A program made the translations under genes and the position numbers. Of a DNA stretch of 64,000 nucleotides, positions 36,094 to 47,210 are shown one piece after another (the first letter of the stretch is position 1; each line of letters begins with the position of its first letter). The stretch is from Arcobacter acticola (lineage in GTDB: Bacteria > Campylobacterota > Campylobacteria > Campylobacterales > Arcobacteraceae), in contig NZ_CP042652.1 of the NCBI RefSeq assembly GCF_013177675.1, positions 124,001 through 188,000 on the forward strand, read 5' to 3'. A model generated the notes under the pieces. The model searched no databases. It was not told the origin of the DNA and saw nothing but the letters and a program-made list of their open reading frames with translations.

Positions 36094-37263
36094 ATGAAAT
36101 TTACTGCACCATTAAAATCTGATTCAATTAAAATTATGCTTCTAGGAAGTGGAGAATTAGGGAAAGAAGTTATTATAGAAGCTCAAAGACTTGGAATTGA
36201 AACAGTTGCTGTTGATAGCTATAACAATGCTCCTGCTCAATTAGTTGCAAACAAATCTTATACAATCAATATGAAAAATGAAAATGAGATTTTAGATGTA
36301 ATAAGAAGAGAAAAACCAACTTATATCTTACCTGAAGTTGAAGCTATAAATATAAAAGCACTTTTTACAGCTGAAAGCGAAGGTTTTCATGTAATTCCAA
36401 ATGCAGATGCTGTAAACAAAACAATGAATAGAAAAAATATTAGAGAGTTCGCAGCTGTTGAATTAGGACTTCAAACAAGTAAATATGAGTTTGTAACAAC
36501 TTTTGAAGCTTTAGAAAAAGCAGCTTTAAATATAGGATTCCCTTGTGTTATTAAACCTGTTATGAGTTCTTCTGGACATGGTCAGAGTATTGCTAAAACT
36601 GCTGCTGATTTACCAAAATCATGGGAACTTGCAAAAGAAGCAAGAGGAGATGCTAGTGAATTAATAGTTGAAGAGTTTATTACTTTTGATTATGAAATCA
36701 CTATGCTAACTGCTAGAAATGGTAAAGATACAGTATTTTGTGAGCCAATAGGGCATATTCAACAAGATGGAGATTATATTTTCTCATGGCAACCTATGAA
36801 TATGAGTGAAGTAGCTAAAGAAAAATCACAAGAACTAGCTAAAAAAATCACTGATGGATTAGGAGGTCGAGGTATTTTTGGTGTTGAGTTATTTGTAAAA
36901 GGTGATGAGGTTTATTTTTCAGAAGTAAGTCCAAGACCACATGATACAGGAATGGTTACTATGATTACTCAATCTCAAAGTGAATTTGCACTTCATGTAA
37001 GAGCGGTTTTAGGATTACCTTTAGAGTATATTGATTATGGATGTGGAGCAAGTGCTGCTTTTAAAGCAAAAGGTGATAGTTTTAATCCAGTGATTGATAT
37101 CTTTGATTCATCATTTACAAAAGATTCAATTATAAGAGTATTTGGTAAGCCTCAGTCTCATGTGGGAAGAAGAATGGCAGTTGCCCTTACTTTTGATAAA
37201 GATTCAAGTGATAGAGCCTTACAGAAGGCTAAAGAGATTATTGGAAATTTTAAAGATAATTAG
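36094..37263 (+). CDS. purT: Formate-dependent phosphoribosylglycinamide formyltransferase
   Basis: An ATP-grasp enzyme that makes formyl-GAR from GAR, formate and ATP, replacing folate-dependent PurN. 389 residues. [20 protein letters not shown] is at 15-34, the GAR-binding region [12 protein letters not shown] and the ATP-grasp loop [12 protein letters not shown] near 155. [18 protein letters not shown] near 275 is a PurT signature. A terminator follows at once. Confidence 0.96.
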   Translation: MKFTAPLKSDSIKIMLLGSGELGKEVIIEAQRLGIETVAVDSYNNAPAQLVANKSYTINMKNENEILDVIRREKPTYILPEVEAINIKALFTAESEGFHVIPNADAVNKTMNRKNIREFAAVELGLQTSKYEFVTTFEALEKAALNIGFPCVIKPVMSSSGHGQSIAKTAADLPKSWELAKEARGDASELIVEEFITFDYEITMLTARNGKDTVFCEPIGHIQQDGDYIFSWQPMNMSEVAKEKSQELAKKITDGLGGRGIFGVELFVKGDEVYFSEVSPRPHDTGMVTMITQSQSEFALHVRAVLGLPLEYIDYGCGASAAFKAKGDSFNPVIDIFDSSFTKDSIIRVFGKPQSHVGRRMAVALTFDKDSSDRALQKAKEIIGNFKDN

Positions 37264-37287
37264 AAGTTATGACTTCTAATTATTTTA
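37258..37287. terminator. Terminator after purT
   Basis: AATTAGAAGT / ACTTCTAATT (37258-37267, 37272-37281), a 10-bp stem with 4-nt loop followed by ATTTT, overlapping the purT stop. Confidence 0.7.
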
Positions 37288-37465
37288 GTTTGATTGTTAA
37301 ACTATACTGCATACCTTCATTTTCAATAGCTATAATTTCTAATTTTCCATTAAGTGCAGAGCTTAAATTTTTTGCTTCTAAAGTGTATTTATTATCTATA
37401 TCTGATACAAAAAGATTGTAAATATTTTTAATTTCAAAACCATTGCTATTAACTGAGGCATTTTT
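37280..37465 (-). pseudogene. Orphan open frame without a start: possible C-terminal gene remnant
   Basis: On the minus strand a frame of about 60 residues runs from a TAG (37466-37468) to a TAA (37280-37282). It reads ASVNSNGFEIKNIYNLFVSD and continues to GMQYSLTIKLK. There is no start codon at its head. The alternating hydrophobic pattern looks like an Ig-like beta domain, such as the C-terminus of CcoG/FixG, but that resemblance is weak. It is likely the leftover end of a deleted gene. Confidence 0.35.
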
Positions 37466-37544
37466 CTATCCTTTTTTTTGAATTAAATTTTTGACTTTTG
37501 TGTCATTATTATATTACAACTTTAATAAAGTTGTGCCAAACTTT

Positions 37545-38168
37545 TTATTTATAAACTATACAAACAAAAAAACCATCTTTATTTGTTCCATCTTCTTTAA
37601 AGTCTTCTGACCCAGAAGTTGAGTCATCATAACTCTTTCCTTTTGTTTGAAATGTTCCAAATAACATCTTTTCACAATATTCTCTACCAGAGAAGCTTTC
37701 AGCAAATGCACCTTTGCTTAATAAAGTTGAATTAGCTGTATTATCCACTAATACTTTATAAGAAGAAGTTTTCTCATCTTTATTAGGTATTAGTTGCCAT
37801 CTTACAGTACTTCCGGGAAATGTTAATTTTGATGCAAATGCAAAACCCTTAACATTATCTGTAGTACCATCAGTTGTATTAGTTGTAGTACAATCTGTTG
37901 TAGCTAGCGTATCTTTCATATTTCCCAATAAAATGCCATTACAAGATAAGGCTTGAAAATTTACTTTGGATAAATCACCACCTGATTCAATATAAGTATT
38001 TACAAATCCATCAACTGTTATAAACATTGACTTCATCCTATCAAGTTCTGCTGTGATACTACTATCATCTGCTTCATATCTCGTGAGCATTATAATCATT
38101 GCTGAAACAACTGCAATTATAGAAGAGACAAGATATGGCATTTTTTTCCTTAAGTAGAGATATTTCAA
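37545..38168 (-). CDS. Membrane-anchored secreted protein of unknown function
   Basis: Up to 207 residues. An alternative start nine residues in (ATG at 38141, MPYLVSSIIAVVSAM) may be the real one. One N-terminal TM helix is followed by a helical stretch (SITAELDRMKSMFITVDGFVNTYI) and a Thr-rich extracytoplasmic domain with cysteines at CNG, DCT, EYC and the C-terminal FVCIVYK. The layout resembles pseudopilin-like or minor-pilin proteins, but no prepilin cleavage site (G-F-T-L-x-E) is present. I do not recognise a family. It stands alone with gaps on both sides. Confidence 0.55.
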   Translation of the reverse strand: MKYLYLRKKMPYLVSSIIAVVSAMIIMLTRYEADDSSITAELDRMKSMFITVDGFVNTYIESGGDLSKVNFQALSCNGILLGNMKDTLATTDCTTTNTTDGTTDNVKGFAFASKLTFPGSTVRWQLIPNKDEKTSSYKVLVDNTANSTLLSKGAFAESFSGREYCEKMLFGTFQTKGKSYDDSTSGSEDFKEDGTNKDGFFVCIVYK

Positions 38169-38403
38169 CTCTAAGAATATTTTAACATAATCATTATTGA
38201 ATGTTTGCTTAATCGGGTTATAAGTTAATTATTTTTTAGATGATCACTTTACTATTTTATAATTATATTTATACTTATATTGATTAAAAGCCTATTTTTA
38301 AGGATTGTGATTAAATTGTAACCAAAAATACAAAAATTATAAATTTTTATAAAAATTGCATTTTCAAAGTTATTAAATTTAAAAAATATTAAATTTTAGT
38401 TAA

Positions 38404-38970
38404 TTATTTAATTAATATTCCTTCTATTGCAATTTCAAGTTTTATCTCATCACCTACTGCCACTCCACCTGCTTCTAAAACTTTATTCCATGTAATGCCA
38501 AAATCTTTTCTATTGATTTTCCCTTCTAGTTCAAATCCAGCTCTTTGTTTTCCCCAAGGATCAGTTATAACTCCACCACTTTGTAAATCAAGTTTAATAT
38601 ATTTTGTAATGCCTTTTATCGTTAAGTCACCATAAACAGCACTTTTTTCAATTTTTGTTGCGTTGAATGTTATTTTAGGAAACTGAGCTGCATCAAATAA
38701 CTCTTCAGTTTTTAAGTGCTTATCTCTTTTTTCATCGGCTGTATTAATTGAAGCTACAATAATTTCACCACTTAATGCTTTTAATGTATTTGTTGTTTCG
38801 TCATATTCAAAGTTTCCAGATATGTCATTAAATTTACCACTTACGTTTGAAATCATCATATGTTTTACTTTGAATCCAACATTTGAATGACTTACATCTA
38901 CATTATAATTTCCTGCAAATAGTGCCGTTGATACTAGAAGTGATGCCATTGTTAATTTTAAAAATTTCAT
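38404..38970 (-). CDS. YceI-family periplasmic protein (copy 2)
   Basis: 188 residues with a signal peptide (MKFLKLTMASLLVSTALFAG). It shows the same family blocks as the 17.0-kb copy: VDVSHSNVGFKVKHMMISNVSG, EKRDKHLKTEELFDAAQFP, DLTIKGITKYI and INRKDFGITWN. It is a lone minus-strand gene whose upstream region carries a Fur-box-like site about 90 nt before the start, so iron control is likely. The copper-island copy has no such site. Confidence 0.92.
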   Translation of the reverse strand: MKFLKLTMASLLVSTALFAGNYNVDVSHSNVGFKVKHMMISNVSGKFNDISGNFEYDETTNTLKALSGEIIVASINTADEKRDKHLKTEELFDAAQFPKITFNATKIEKSAVYGDLTIKGITKYIKLDLQSGGVITDPWGKQRAGFELEGKINRKDFGITWNKVLEAGGVAVGDEIKLEIAIEGILIK

Positions 38971-39060
38971 TTTATAATCCTTAATTTATATGTAAAGTAA
39001 TAATTTCCAAATAAAGATAATTTTATTACTTAGATAATTCTCAAAAATTGTACTGATAAA

Positions 39061-39075
39061 TGATAATGATTGTCA
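39061..39075 (-). promoter_or_regulatory. Fur-box-like operator upstream of yceI copy 2
   Basis: TGATAATGATTGTCA matches the 7-1-7 Fur inverted repeat TGATAAT-n-ATTATCA at all but one arm position. It lies 91 nt upstream of the minus-strand yceI start and downstream of the Lys-rich gene on the same strand, so it most likely acts on yceI. Confidence 0.6.
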
Positions 39076-39174
39076 AGAGTATTATGAATATTTTATATAG
39101 AATATTTGATTTTTGGAAGAAGATTAAAATTTTATCCAACAAAAAGTAGTAGAAAAGATTCTACTACTTTTAAA

Positions 39175-39360
39175 TTAAGCTATTTTTTTAACAGCTTTTT
39201 TAACCGCAGTTTTTACTTTTTTTGTTTTTTTAAGTTCTAATTTTAAAACTTTTTTTGTAACTTTCTTAGCGATTTTTTTCACGTCTTTTTTATCTGCAAC
39301 TTTTTTTACAGCTTTTGTAGCAATCTTTGCAACTTTTTTCTTTTTTAATAATTCAGCCAT
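39175..39360 (-). CDS. Lysine-rich histone-H1-like small protein
   Basis: 61 residues, about 26 of them lysine. It consists of KK(V/I)A-type repeats (KKVADKKDVKKIAKKVTKK) without aromatic residues or cysteines. Such tails bind DNA or RNA electrostatically and resemble bacterial histone-H1-like or H1-C-terminal-type proteins. The AAGGAA ribosome site just upstream of ATG 39360 supports expression. A nucleoid or ribosome-associated role is inference. It stands alone. Confidence 0.65.
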   Translation of the reverse strand: MAELLKKKKVAKIATKAVKKVADKKDVKKIAKKVTKKVLKLELKKTKKVKTAVKKAVKKIA

Positions 39361-39566
39361 TTGAATTCCTTGTATTTGAATTTTAATTATAACTTAAAAA
39401 GTAATATAATATAGAGATTGTATAGAAAAAAAGTTAATATGTCAAATAATAAAAAATATTCTTATTTCAATAGAAAAAAGTTTTTAGATGCTTAACCATT
39501 TAATAAACTATATTTAGATAAAATATTTCGTTTTGCTATAAAAGAATGAAAAATAAGGATACGATA

Positions 39567-40673
39567 ATGCTATTGACGCCAGGTCCAACTCCAGTACCAG
39601 AATTTGTAAGAAAAGCAATGTCTGATATTACAATTCATCATAGAACTGAAGAGTTTGAAGCTATTTTTAAAAATACTAGAGAATTACTATTAGAATTGTA
39701 TGATATGCCAGAAGCTGTAATGCTAGCTTCAAGTGGTACAGGTGCTATGGAAGCATGTGTTATAAACTTAACACACAAAAAAGCACTTACTATTAATTCA
39801 GGAAAATTTGGTGAGAGATTTGGAAAAATCTGTGCTGCCCAAAATATTGAATATACTGAAATAAAAAATGAATGGAATACTCCTGTTAGTGTAGATGCTG
39901 TTGTAGAATCTATAAAAGCTGATTCTTCAATTGATGCTATTTTTATTCAAATCTGCGAAAGTGCTGGAGGATTAAGACATCCTGTTGAGCAAATAGCAGC
40001 TGAAGTTAAAAAAATTAACAAAGATATTATGATTATCGCAGATGGAATCACTGCTGTTGGTGTTGAAAAAATTGATACTACAAATCTTGATGCAGTGGTT
40101 ACAGGAAGTCAAAAAGCACTTATGTTACCACCAGGTCTTGCAATGATAGGTTTATCAAATGAAGCAGTTGCAAAAATAGAGTCAAAACCAAAAGGTTATT
40201 ACTTTAACTTAGCAATTGAAATCAAAAACCAAAGAAAAAATACAACAGCATGGACTGCTGCAACTACACTCATCATTGGTTTAGGTGCAATTTTAGAAAA
40301 ACTAAAAGCAGATGGATTTGAGAACTTATATGCTAAAACAGCAGCTAGAGCAAATGCTACTAGAGAAGCTTTAAAAGCAATTGGATTTGAAATTTATCCA
40401 CATACACCTGCTAATTCTATGACGACTGCTTATACAGAGCAATCAAGTGCAATTAGAAAAATATTAGAAAATAAATATAATGTAAATATCGCAGGTGGAC
40501 AAGATCATTTAGCAGGAAAGATTTTCAGAATTAATCATATGGGACTAGTAGAAGATTTTGAAGCTTCATGGGCTGTAAATGCTGTTGAGTTAGCACTTGA
40601 TGATTTAGGTATTAGAACATTTGATGGAACTGCTAATAAAGTTTTTGCATTAAATATGTTTAAAGGAAAATAG
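39567..40673 (+). CDS. Class V aminotransferase, serine/alanine-glyoxylate type
   Basis: The start at 39567 (MLLTPGPTPVPEFVRKAM) is preferred to the in-frame ATG at 39546 because AAGGA sits 9 nt before it and family members start there. 368 residues. SSGTGAMEACVINL near 55, DGITAVGVEKID near 158 and the PLP-lysine in TGSQKALMLPPG near 182 are standard. Related proteins transfer amino groups from serine or alanine to glyoxylate or similar oxo-acids; the true substrate is unknown. It lies 4 nt before hisZ. Confidence 0.85.
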   Translation: MLLTPGPTPVPEFVRKAMSDITIHHRTEEFEAIFKNTRELLLELYDMPEAVMLASSGTGAMEACVINLTHKKALTINSGKFGERFGKICAAQNIEYTEIKNEWNTPVSVDAVVESIKADSSIDAIFIQICESAGGLRHPVEQIAAEVKKINKDIMIIADGITAVGVEKIDTTNLDAVVTGSQKALMLPPGLAMIGLSNEAVAKIESKPKGYYFNLAIEIKNQRKNTTAWTAATTLIIGLGAILEKLKADGFENLYAKTAARANATREALKAIGFEIYPHTPANSMTTAYTEQSSAIRKILENKYNVNIAGGQDHLAGKIFRINHMGLVEDFEASWAVNAVELALDDLGIRTFDGTANKVFALNMFKGK

Positions 40674-40677
40674 ATTA

Positions 40678-42776
<2,099 letters not shown>

Positions 42777-42782
42777 AAACAC

Positions 42783-43334
42783 ATGAGAATGAAATTACAT
42801 CATACACCGTATGTCTCAAGAAGAATTACGAGAGACTTAGCTAGTTGTGACTTTGTAGAGATTAGAAAAGAAAAACATAGTATTGAAGCTGAAGTTGAAA
42901 GAATTTTAGATGCTGATATTGAAAAAGAGTTTGGCTTAGATGAAAAAGTAGAAGAAATTTTAGATGCACAAGAAGAAGAAATTGAGTATTTAAATGCAGA
43001 TAGAAGACAACTTTTTTGGATGACAAAAAAAAGAATGGCAAATGATTACGGTGTTATTTTAAATAACGAAGATAGATTTTCAGACATCGCCCACCAAATA
43101 TTAGATTATTTATGGGAAGAAGATTTTATACATTATACATGTTCTGATAATCAAATCAAAAATGTGATATTTGCATCTTTAGATGATTTCATAAAAGGAT
43201 TCGATAAAGCTGATTTTGAAGTAATGGCAAAATTAAAAAACTACAAAAGAAAACTTATACCAGGAACTGAGGATTATGATTTAGTTTATCATAGATTATA
43301 TGAAGAGGAATTAACAAAAAGAGGATTGATTTAA
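42783..43334 (+). CDS. DUF507-family protein
   Basis: 183 residues, acidic and helical. It begins MRMKLHHTPYVSRRITRDLA, the start of DUF507 proteins, and has the usual IEAEVERILDADIEKE region and a C-terminal YRLYEEELTKRGLI-like tail. Function is unknown; the family is common in Campylobacterota and often lies near carA or purA. It overlaps carA by 1 nt. Confidence 0.8.
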   Translation: MRMKLHHTPYVSRRITRDLASCDFVEIRKEKHSIEAEVERILDADIEKEFGLDEKVEEILDAQEEEIEYLNADRRQLFWMTKKRMANDYGVILNNEDRFSDIAHQILDYLWEEDFIHYTCSDNQIKNVIFASLDDFIKGFDKADFEVMAKLKNYKRKLIPGTEDYDLVYHRLYEEELTKRGLI

Positions 43335-44452
43335 TGCAAAACGTATGGATATATTTAGAAAATGGGACTTTTTTAGAAGCGAAATCTTTTGGTGCAACAG
43401 GAACAACTGTTGGAGAAATAGTTTTTAATACATCATTAACTGGATACCAAGAAATTATTTCAGATCCATCTTATGCTGGACAATTTATTACTTTCACAAT
43501 GCCAGAAATTGGTAATGTTGGAGTAAATGAAGATGATATGGAAAGTAGAAAGTGTCATTGTAAAGGTGTATTAGTTAGAAATTATCATAATGATTATTCA
43601 AATTATAGAGCACAAGGTAATTTAGATGCATTACTAAAAGAACATGGTGTTTTAGGAATTTGTGATATTGATACTAGATATTTAACTAAAATGATAAGAG
43701 ATGAAGGTGCTATGATGATGATAGCTTCAACTGAAATTTCTTGTAAAGATGAATTAGCAAAACAATTAGCTGCAAGCCCTAGAATTGAAGATATCAATTA
43801 TATTGAAATAGTTTCAACAAAAGAGTCGTATGTTCATAAATCGGGAGCTTGGAATCACAGTATCAAAGCATATGATAAAGCTGTAATGAGTGATAAAAAA
43901 GTTGTTGTTATTGATTTTGGAGTAAAAAGAAATATCTTAAATGAATTAGTTCAATCAGGTCTTGAAGTAGAAGTTGTACCTTCAACTTTTAAAGCAGATG
44001 ATTTAATCGCAAGATTTGAAGCTAAAGAAATTGGTGGTATTTTCTTATCAAATGGTCCTGGTGATCCTTTAACTTTAATAAACGAAAAAGAACAAGTTCA
44101 AAAACTTATTGGTGCAAATATTCCAATGTTTGCTATTTGTTTAGGTCATCAAATGTTATCTATAGCTCATGGTTATGATACATATAAACTAAAATTTGGT
44201 CAACATGGTGGTAACCATCCAGTTGCTTATAATGGGGTTGTAGAAATTACTGCACAAAATCACAATTATAATGTTCCTGATAATATTGTTGAGATTGCAG
44301 ATATTACTCATCAAAATTTATTTGATAATACTATTGAAGGTGTTAAATATAAAAATAAAGAGATTTTCTCAGTTCAACATCACCCAGAAGCAAGTCCAGG
44401 GCCGCATGAGTCAAAATACATCTTCGCACAGTTCGCTAAGATTGTAAAATAA
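43334..44452 (+). CDS. carA: Carbamoyl-phosphate synthase small (glutaminase) subunit
   Basis: It supplies ammonia from glutamine to CarB for arginine and pyrimidine synthesis. 372 residues. The N-terminal domain has GEIVFNTSLTGYQEIISDPS, and the class I amidotransferase domain has the catalytic Cys in MFAICLGHQMLS (near 260) and the His-Glu in SVQHHPEASPGPH (near 345). carB is not in the window. It ends the hisZ-purA-DUF507-carA run and is followed by a complex inverted repeat. Confidence 0.96.
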   Translation: MQNVWIYLENGTFLEAKSFGATGTTVGEIVFNTSLTGYQEIISDPSYAGQFITFTMPEIGNVGVNEDDMESRKCHCKGVLVRNYHNDYSNYRAQGNLDALLKEHGVLGICDIDTRYLTKMIRDEGAMMMIASTEISCKDELAKQLAASPRIEDINYIEIVSTKESYVHKSGAWNHSIKAYDKAVMSDKKVVVIDFGVKRNILNELVQSGLEVEVVPSTFKADDLIARFEAKEIGGIFLSNGPGDPLTLINEKEQVQKLIGANIPMFAICLGHQMLSIAHGYDTYKLKFGQHGGNHPVAYNGVVEITAQNHNYNVPDNIVEIADITHQNLFDNTIEGVKYKNKEIFSVQHHPEASPGPHESKYIFAQFAKIVK

Positions 44453-44465
44453 GTCATCTTATTTT

Positions 44466-44539
44466 CGCAATCTCTGCGTTGAATAATAAAATTTAATCGT
44501 CTCGTACTTGATGTACGTTCCTCATAAATTTTATTATTC
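44466..44539. repeat. Large nested inverted repeat after carA
   Basis: A perfect 15-bp outer stem (GAATAATAAAATTTA, 44481-44495, with its complement at 44525-44539) encloses CGTAC-TTGAT-GTACG (44503-44517). A small hairpin CGCA/TGCG precedes it (44467-44478). No T-run follows. It could be a terminator-like structure, an mRNA 3'-end stabiliser or a dispersed repeat element. Confidence 0.65.
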
Positions 44540-44650
44540 GCCTTGACCTTACAAAAAACGATAACTTCTATTACAATCTTCTATAAAATCATTTAATCAT
44601 TTTTCTTTTAAATAAATATTTCTATGTTCTTTAATAAAACTCATTTTAAC

Positions 44651-45127
44651 TTATAATATAAATTTTTCAATCAACTGATATGTTCCTGCTGTTGCGATTC
44701 CTGCTGCGATTCCAGCCACTACATCATCGCCCATAACTCCAAGTCCACCTTTTACATCTCTGTCGATTTTTCCAATGATAGATGGTTTCCAAATATCGAA
44801 GATTCTGAAAAATATAAATGCTAGGCTTGCCATGATTATTATGTTTGAGCTGTTTATTCCACAAATTGATAGTGCTATCCACATTCCTGCTAGTTCATCT
44901 ATTACAATTTCACTATTATCGTGGGTTTGTGTTTCGTTTTCGTAGATATCTATTTGTTTTATTGCAATTACTGTGATTAATAAAGCTAATAAAAATAGAG
45001 TTGATACATGAAGAAATTCAAGTAAAAATAATCCTATAATCAAAGATACAAATGAACCTACTGTTCCAGGTGCTTTTGGGCTAAGTCCTGAAAATCCTAC
45101 TGTTAAAAAAAATCTTCTTAAGTTCAC
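44651..45127 (-). CDS. pgpA: Phosphatidylglycerophosphatase A
   Basis: It removes phosphate from phosphatidylglycerophosphate to give phosphatidylglycerol at the inner membrane. 158 residues, normal for PgpA. The family start FLTVGFSGLSPKAPGTVGSFVSL, the metal-binding HDNSEIVIDELAGMWIAL near 70 and GGLGVMGDDVVAGIAAGI near 128 are diagnostic. It follows the atypical regulator by 9 nt. Confidence 0.92.
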   Translation of the reverse strand: MNLRRFFLTVGFSGLSPKAPGTVGSFVSLIIGLFLLEFLHVSTLFLLALLITVIAIKQIDIYENETQTHDNSEIVIDELAGMWIALSICGINSSNIIIMASLAFIFFRIFDIWKPSIIGKIDRDVKGGLGVMGDDVVAGIAAGIATAGTYQLIEKFIL

Positions 45128-45136
45128 TTTGATTCC

Positions 45137-46030
45137 TTACTTTTTCTTTTCGATATCTAGTTTCTTTCTTTTTTCCCAAAGTGATTTTCTTGAAATCCCT
45201 AGTTTTTTTGATAACTCAGTATCTGGATATTTATTTTGATAAGATAAAACCATCATTTTTACATAATCATTTATTGTCATGATTTTTGAGGCTCCTCCTA
45301 ATAAGATATTTTCATTATTAAACTCAATTTTTCTAAATGGAAAATCATTTTCTTGTTCTAGTGTTGAGATAATACAGTTTTTATCTTCTATAATTTTAAT
45401 TACATTTTCTTTAGCATTTTTCTTTAATGTATGATAATCAGTAAGATAAATTATAGTTTTACCTTGAATTGCATTTATTTGTTTTTGCCATAAAGATGAA
45501 GTTAAAGAGATAAATGTAATTGGAAGATCCATTTTTCTTGATAATTCAAAAACTAATTTATCAGCACATTTTTGAGAGTTAGTTTCAACTAATGTTGGAA
45601 ATGATGGAGGTAACAATACATCTGTTGTATCAATTTCTGCCATTGTAAAGTTGAAATACTCTCTTAGTGTTTGAAGTTCTCTTCTGATACTTCTACACTC
45701 TTTATAGTGATAGATTTTTCTAACTAACTCATCCATAATAAATGGTTTCATAATATAATCTTTTGCACCATCTTTTATAGGATTAGTAACTGTCTCATCA
45801 GAAATATATGATACCAATAAAAGAATAATTGCATTTTCACTATATCTTTTGATAATATTTTTACATAAAGCTGAAGGTAATGATGTTGATAATAAAATTG
45901 TGTCATACTCTTTTGTAAGGTTATCTATATTTGGTGATTCTATGTAGTCACAACTATGTCCATCATCAAGTAGTCTTGATACTACTTTTTGAGCTAGGTA
46001 AATTTCATTTTCTATTATTAGTATATTCAT
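45137..46030 (-). CDS. Atypical NtrC-like regulator: receiver lacking its phospho-Asp, degenerate centre, Fis-type HTH
   Basis: The start at 46030 gives an ATGA overlap with ispDF and is preferred over 46042. 297 residues. The receiver-like domain (1-115) keeps the acidic IIENE and the Lys in DYIMKPFI, but the acceptor site reads TILLSTSLP, with Ser in place of Asp. The middle (about 130-245) is reminiscent of an AAA+ domain without Walker A or the sigma-54-contact GAFTGA. The C-terminus ELSKKLGISRKSLWEKRKKL is a Fis-type helix-turn-helix. It is probably a phosphorylation-independent DNA-binding regulator; targets are unknown. Confidence 0.75.
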   Translation of the reverse strand: MNILIIENEIYLAQKVVSRLLDDGHSCDYIESPNIDNLTKEYDTILLSTSLPSALCKNIIKRYSENAIILLLVSYISDETVTNPIKDGAKDYIMKPFIMDELVRKIYHYKECRSIRRELQTLREYFNFTMAEIDTTDVLLPPSFPTLVETNSQKCADKLVFELSRKMDLPITFISLTSSLWQKQINAIQGKTIIYLTDYHTLKKNAKENVIKIIEDKNCIISTLEQENDFPFRKIEFNNENILLGGASKIMTINDYVKMMVLSYQNKYPDTELSKKLGISRKSLWEKRKKLDIEKKK

Positions 46031-47154
46031 TTGTTTTTCCAATTATAATATTTTACTGTTGCTATACTTTGTACAGCAATACCTTCTTCTCTTCCTATAA
46101 ATCCCATTTTTTCTGCTGTTGTTGCTTTTATATTTATAAATTGTTTATCAATATGCATTAATTTTGCCATTGAGCTTTTTATTTCATTTTTAAAAGGATT
46201 GATTTTTGGTTTTTGTGCAATTATTGTAAGATCTATATTTACTATTTCATAACCGACATTACAAAGGAATGTAATTATATGTTCAAGTAATATCTTTGAA
46301 TCAATGCCTTTATATTTTTCATCTGTATCAGGAAAAAATTCTCCAATATCTCCTGCTCCAATGGCACCTAAAAGTGCATCAATTACAGAATGAATTAAAA
46401 CATCTCCATCGCTGTGAGCTTTGAAACCAAAATCATAAGGAAGTTTTATCCCACCTAAAAACATCTCTTTATTGTCTTCAAAGGCATGAATATCAAGTCC
46501 TGTTCCTGTAAAAAAGTTTTTTGAAGGTTTTTTTAAACATGGTAAGTCATTTAATTCATTTCCAAGGGTGAGTTTTTTGCTCTCAACACTTCCTTGAATA
46601 TATTTTATAGTTCCATTTATATTTTTAATAGCAGAGCTTTCGTCTGTAAATTCTATAGTAGTATTTAAAGCATTTTTTAGGGTTTTTGTGTTTGAAAGTT
46701 GTGGTGTTTGAATTAGTTTTACATAATCTCTATTTATTGTATTTGTTTCATAAATAACTGTATCTGTAACATTAAGAACAGGTACAATGCAGTCTGCATT
46801 TTCTTTTTCATTTAATAGATTTTCAATAACATTTTGAGGGATACAAGCACGTGCAACATCACTTATCATTACATATTTTGTATTTACTTCTTCTAAGCAA
46901 TTTAAAATAGATTTTTGTCTAGTATCTCCACCTTTTACAAAAGTAAAATCGTCAGTGAAGTTTTTCATATAAGCTAATTCATTTTCATGGGAAGCCACAA
47001 TTATTTTAGAAAATGTGGAAAAAGAAGCTAGCCTTTTGGTAACATTTAACCATAAAGGCTCATTTCCTATTCTAATCCATTGTTTTTTTGTTTTATGTTC
47101 AAACCGCGTAGAATTCCCAGCGCATAAAACTATAAGAGTAACATCTGACAACAA
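46027..47154 (-). CDS. ispDF: Bifunctional IspD/IspF (MEP isoprenoid pathway)
   Basis: 375 residues. The N-terminal IspD part (1-205) has IVLCAGNSTRFEHKTKKQW, the CTP-binding loop. The C-terminal IspF part (about 215-375) begins TGLDIHAFE and has the metal-binding HSDGDVLIHSVIDALLGAIG and FFPDTDEKYKG. The fused form catalyses steps 3 and 5 of the MEP pathway and is usual in Campylobacterota. It overlaps the next gene by 4 nt. Confidence 0.96.
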   Translation of the reverse strand: MLSDVTLIVLCAGNSTRFEHKTKKQWIRIGNEPLWLNVTKRLASFSTFSKIIVASHENELAYMKNFTDDFTFVKGGDTRQKSILNCLEEVNTKYVMISDVARACIPQNVIENLLNEKENADCIVPVLNVTDTVIYETNTINRDYVKLIQTPQLSNTKTLKNALNTTIEFTDESSAIKNINGTIKYIQGSVESKKLTLGNELNDLPCLKKPSKNFFTGTGLDIHAFEDNKEMFLGGIKLPYDFGFKAHSDGDVLIHSVIDALLGAIGAGDIGEFFPDTDEKYKGIDSKILLEHIITFLCNVGYEIVNIDLTIIAQKPKINPFKNEIKSSMAKLMHIDKQFINIKATTAEKMGFIGREEGIAVQSIATVKYYNWKNK

Positions 47155-47210
47155 AAACCCCTTTGTGTAAAAAAGTTACAGATTATAGTGTATTGTTACT
47201 TATGCATTTG

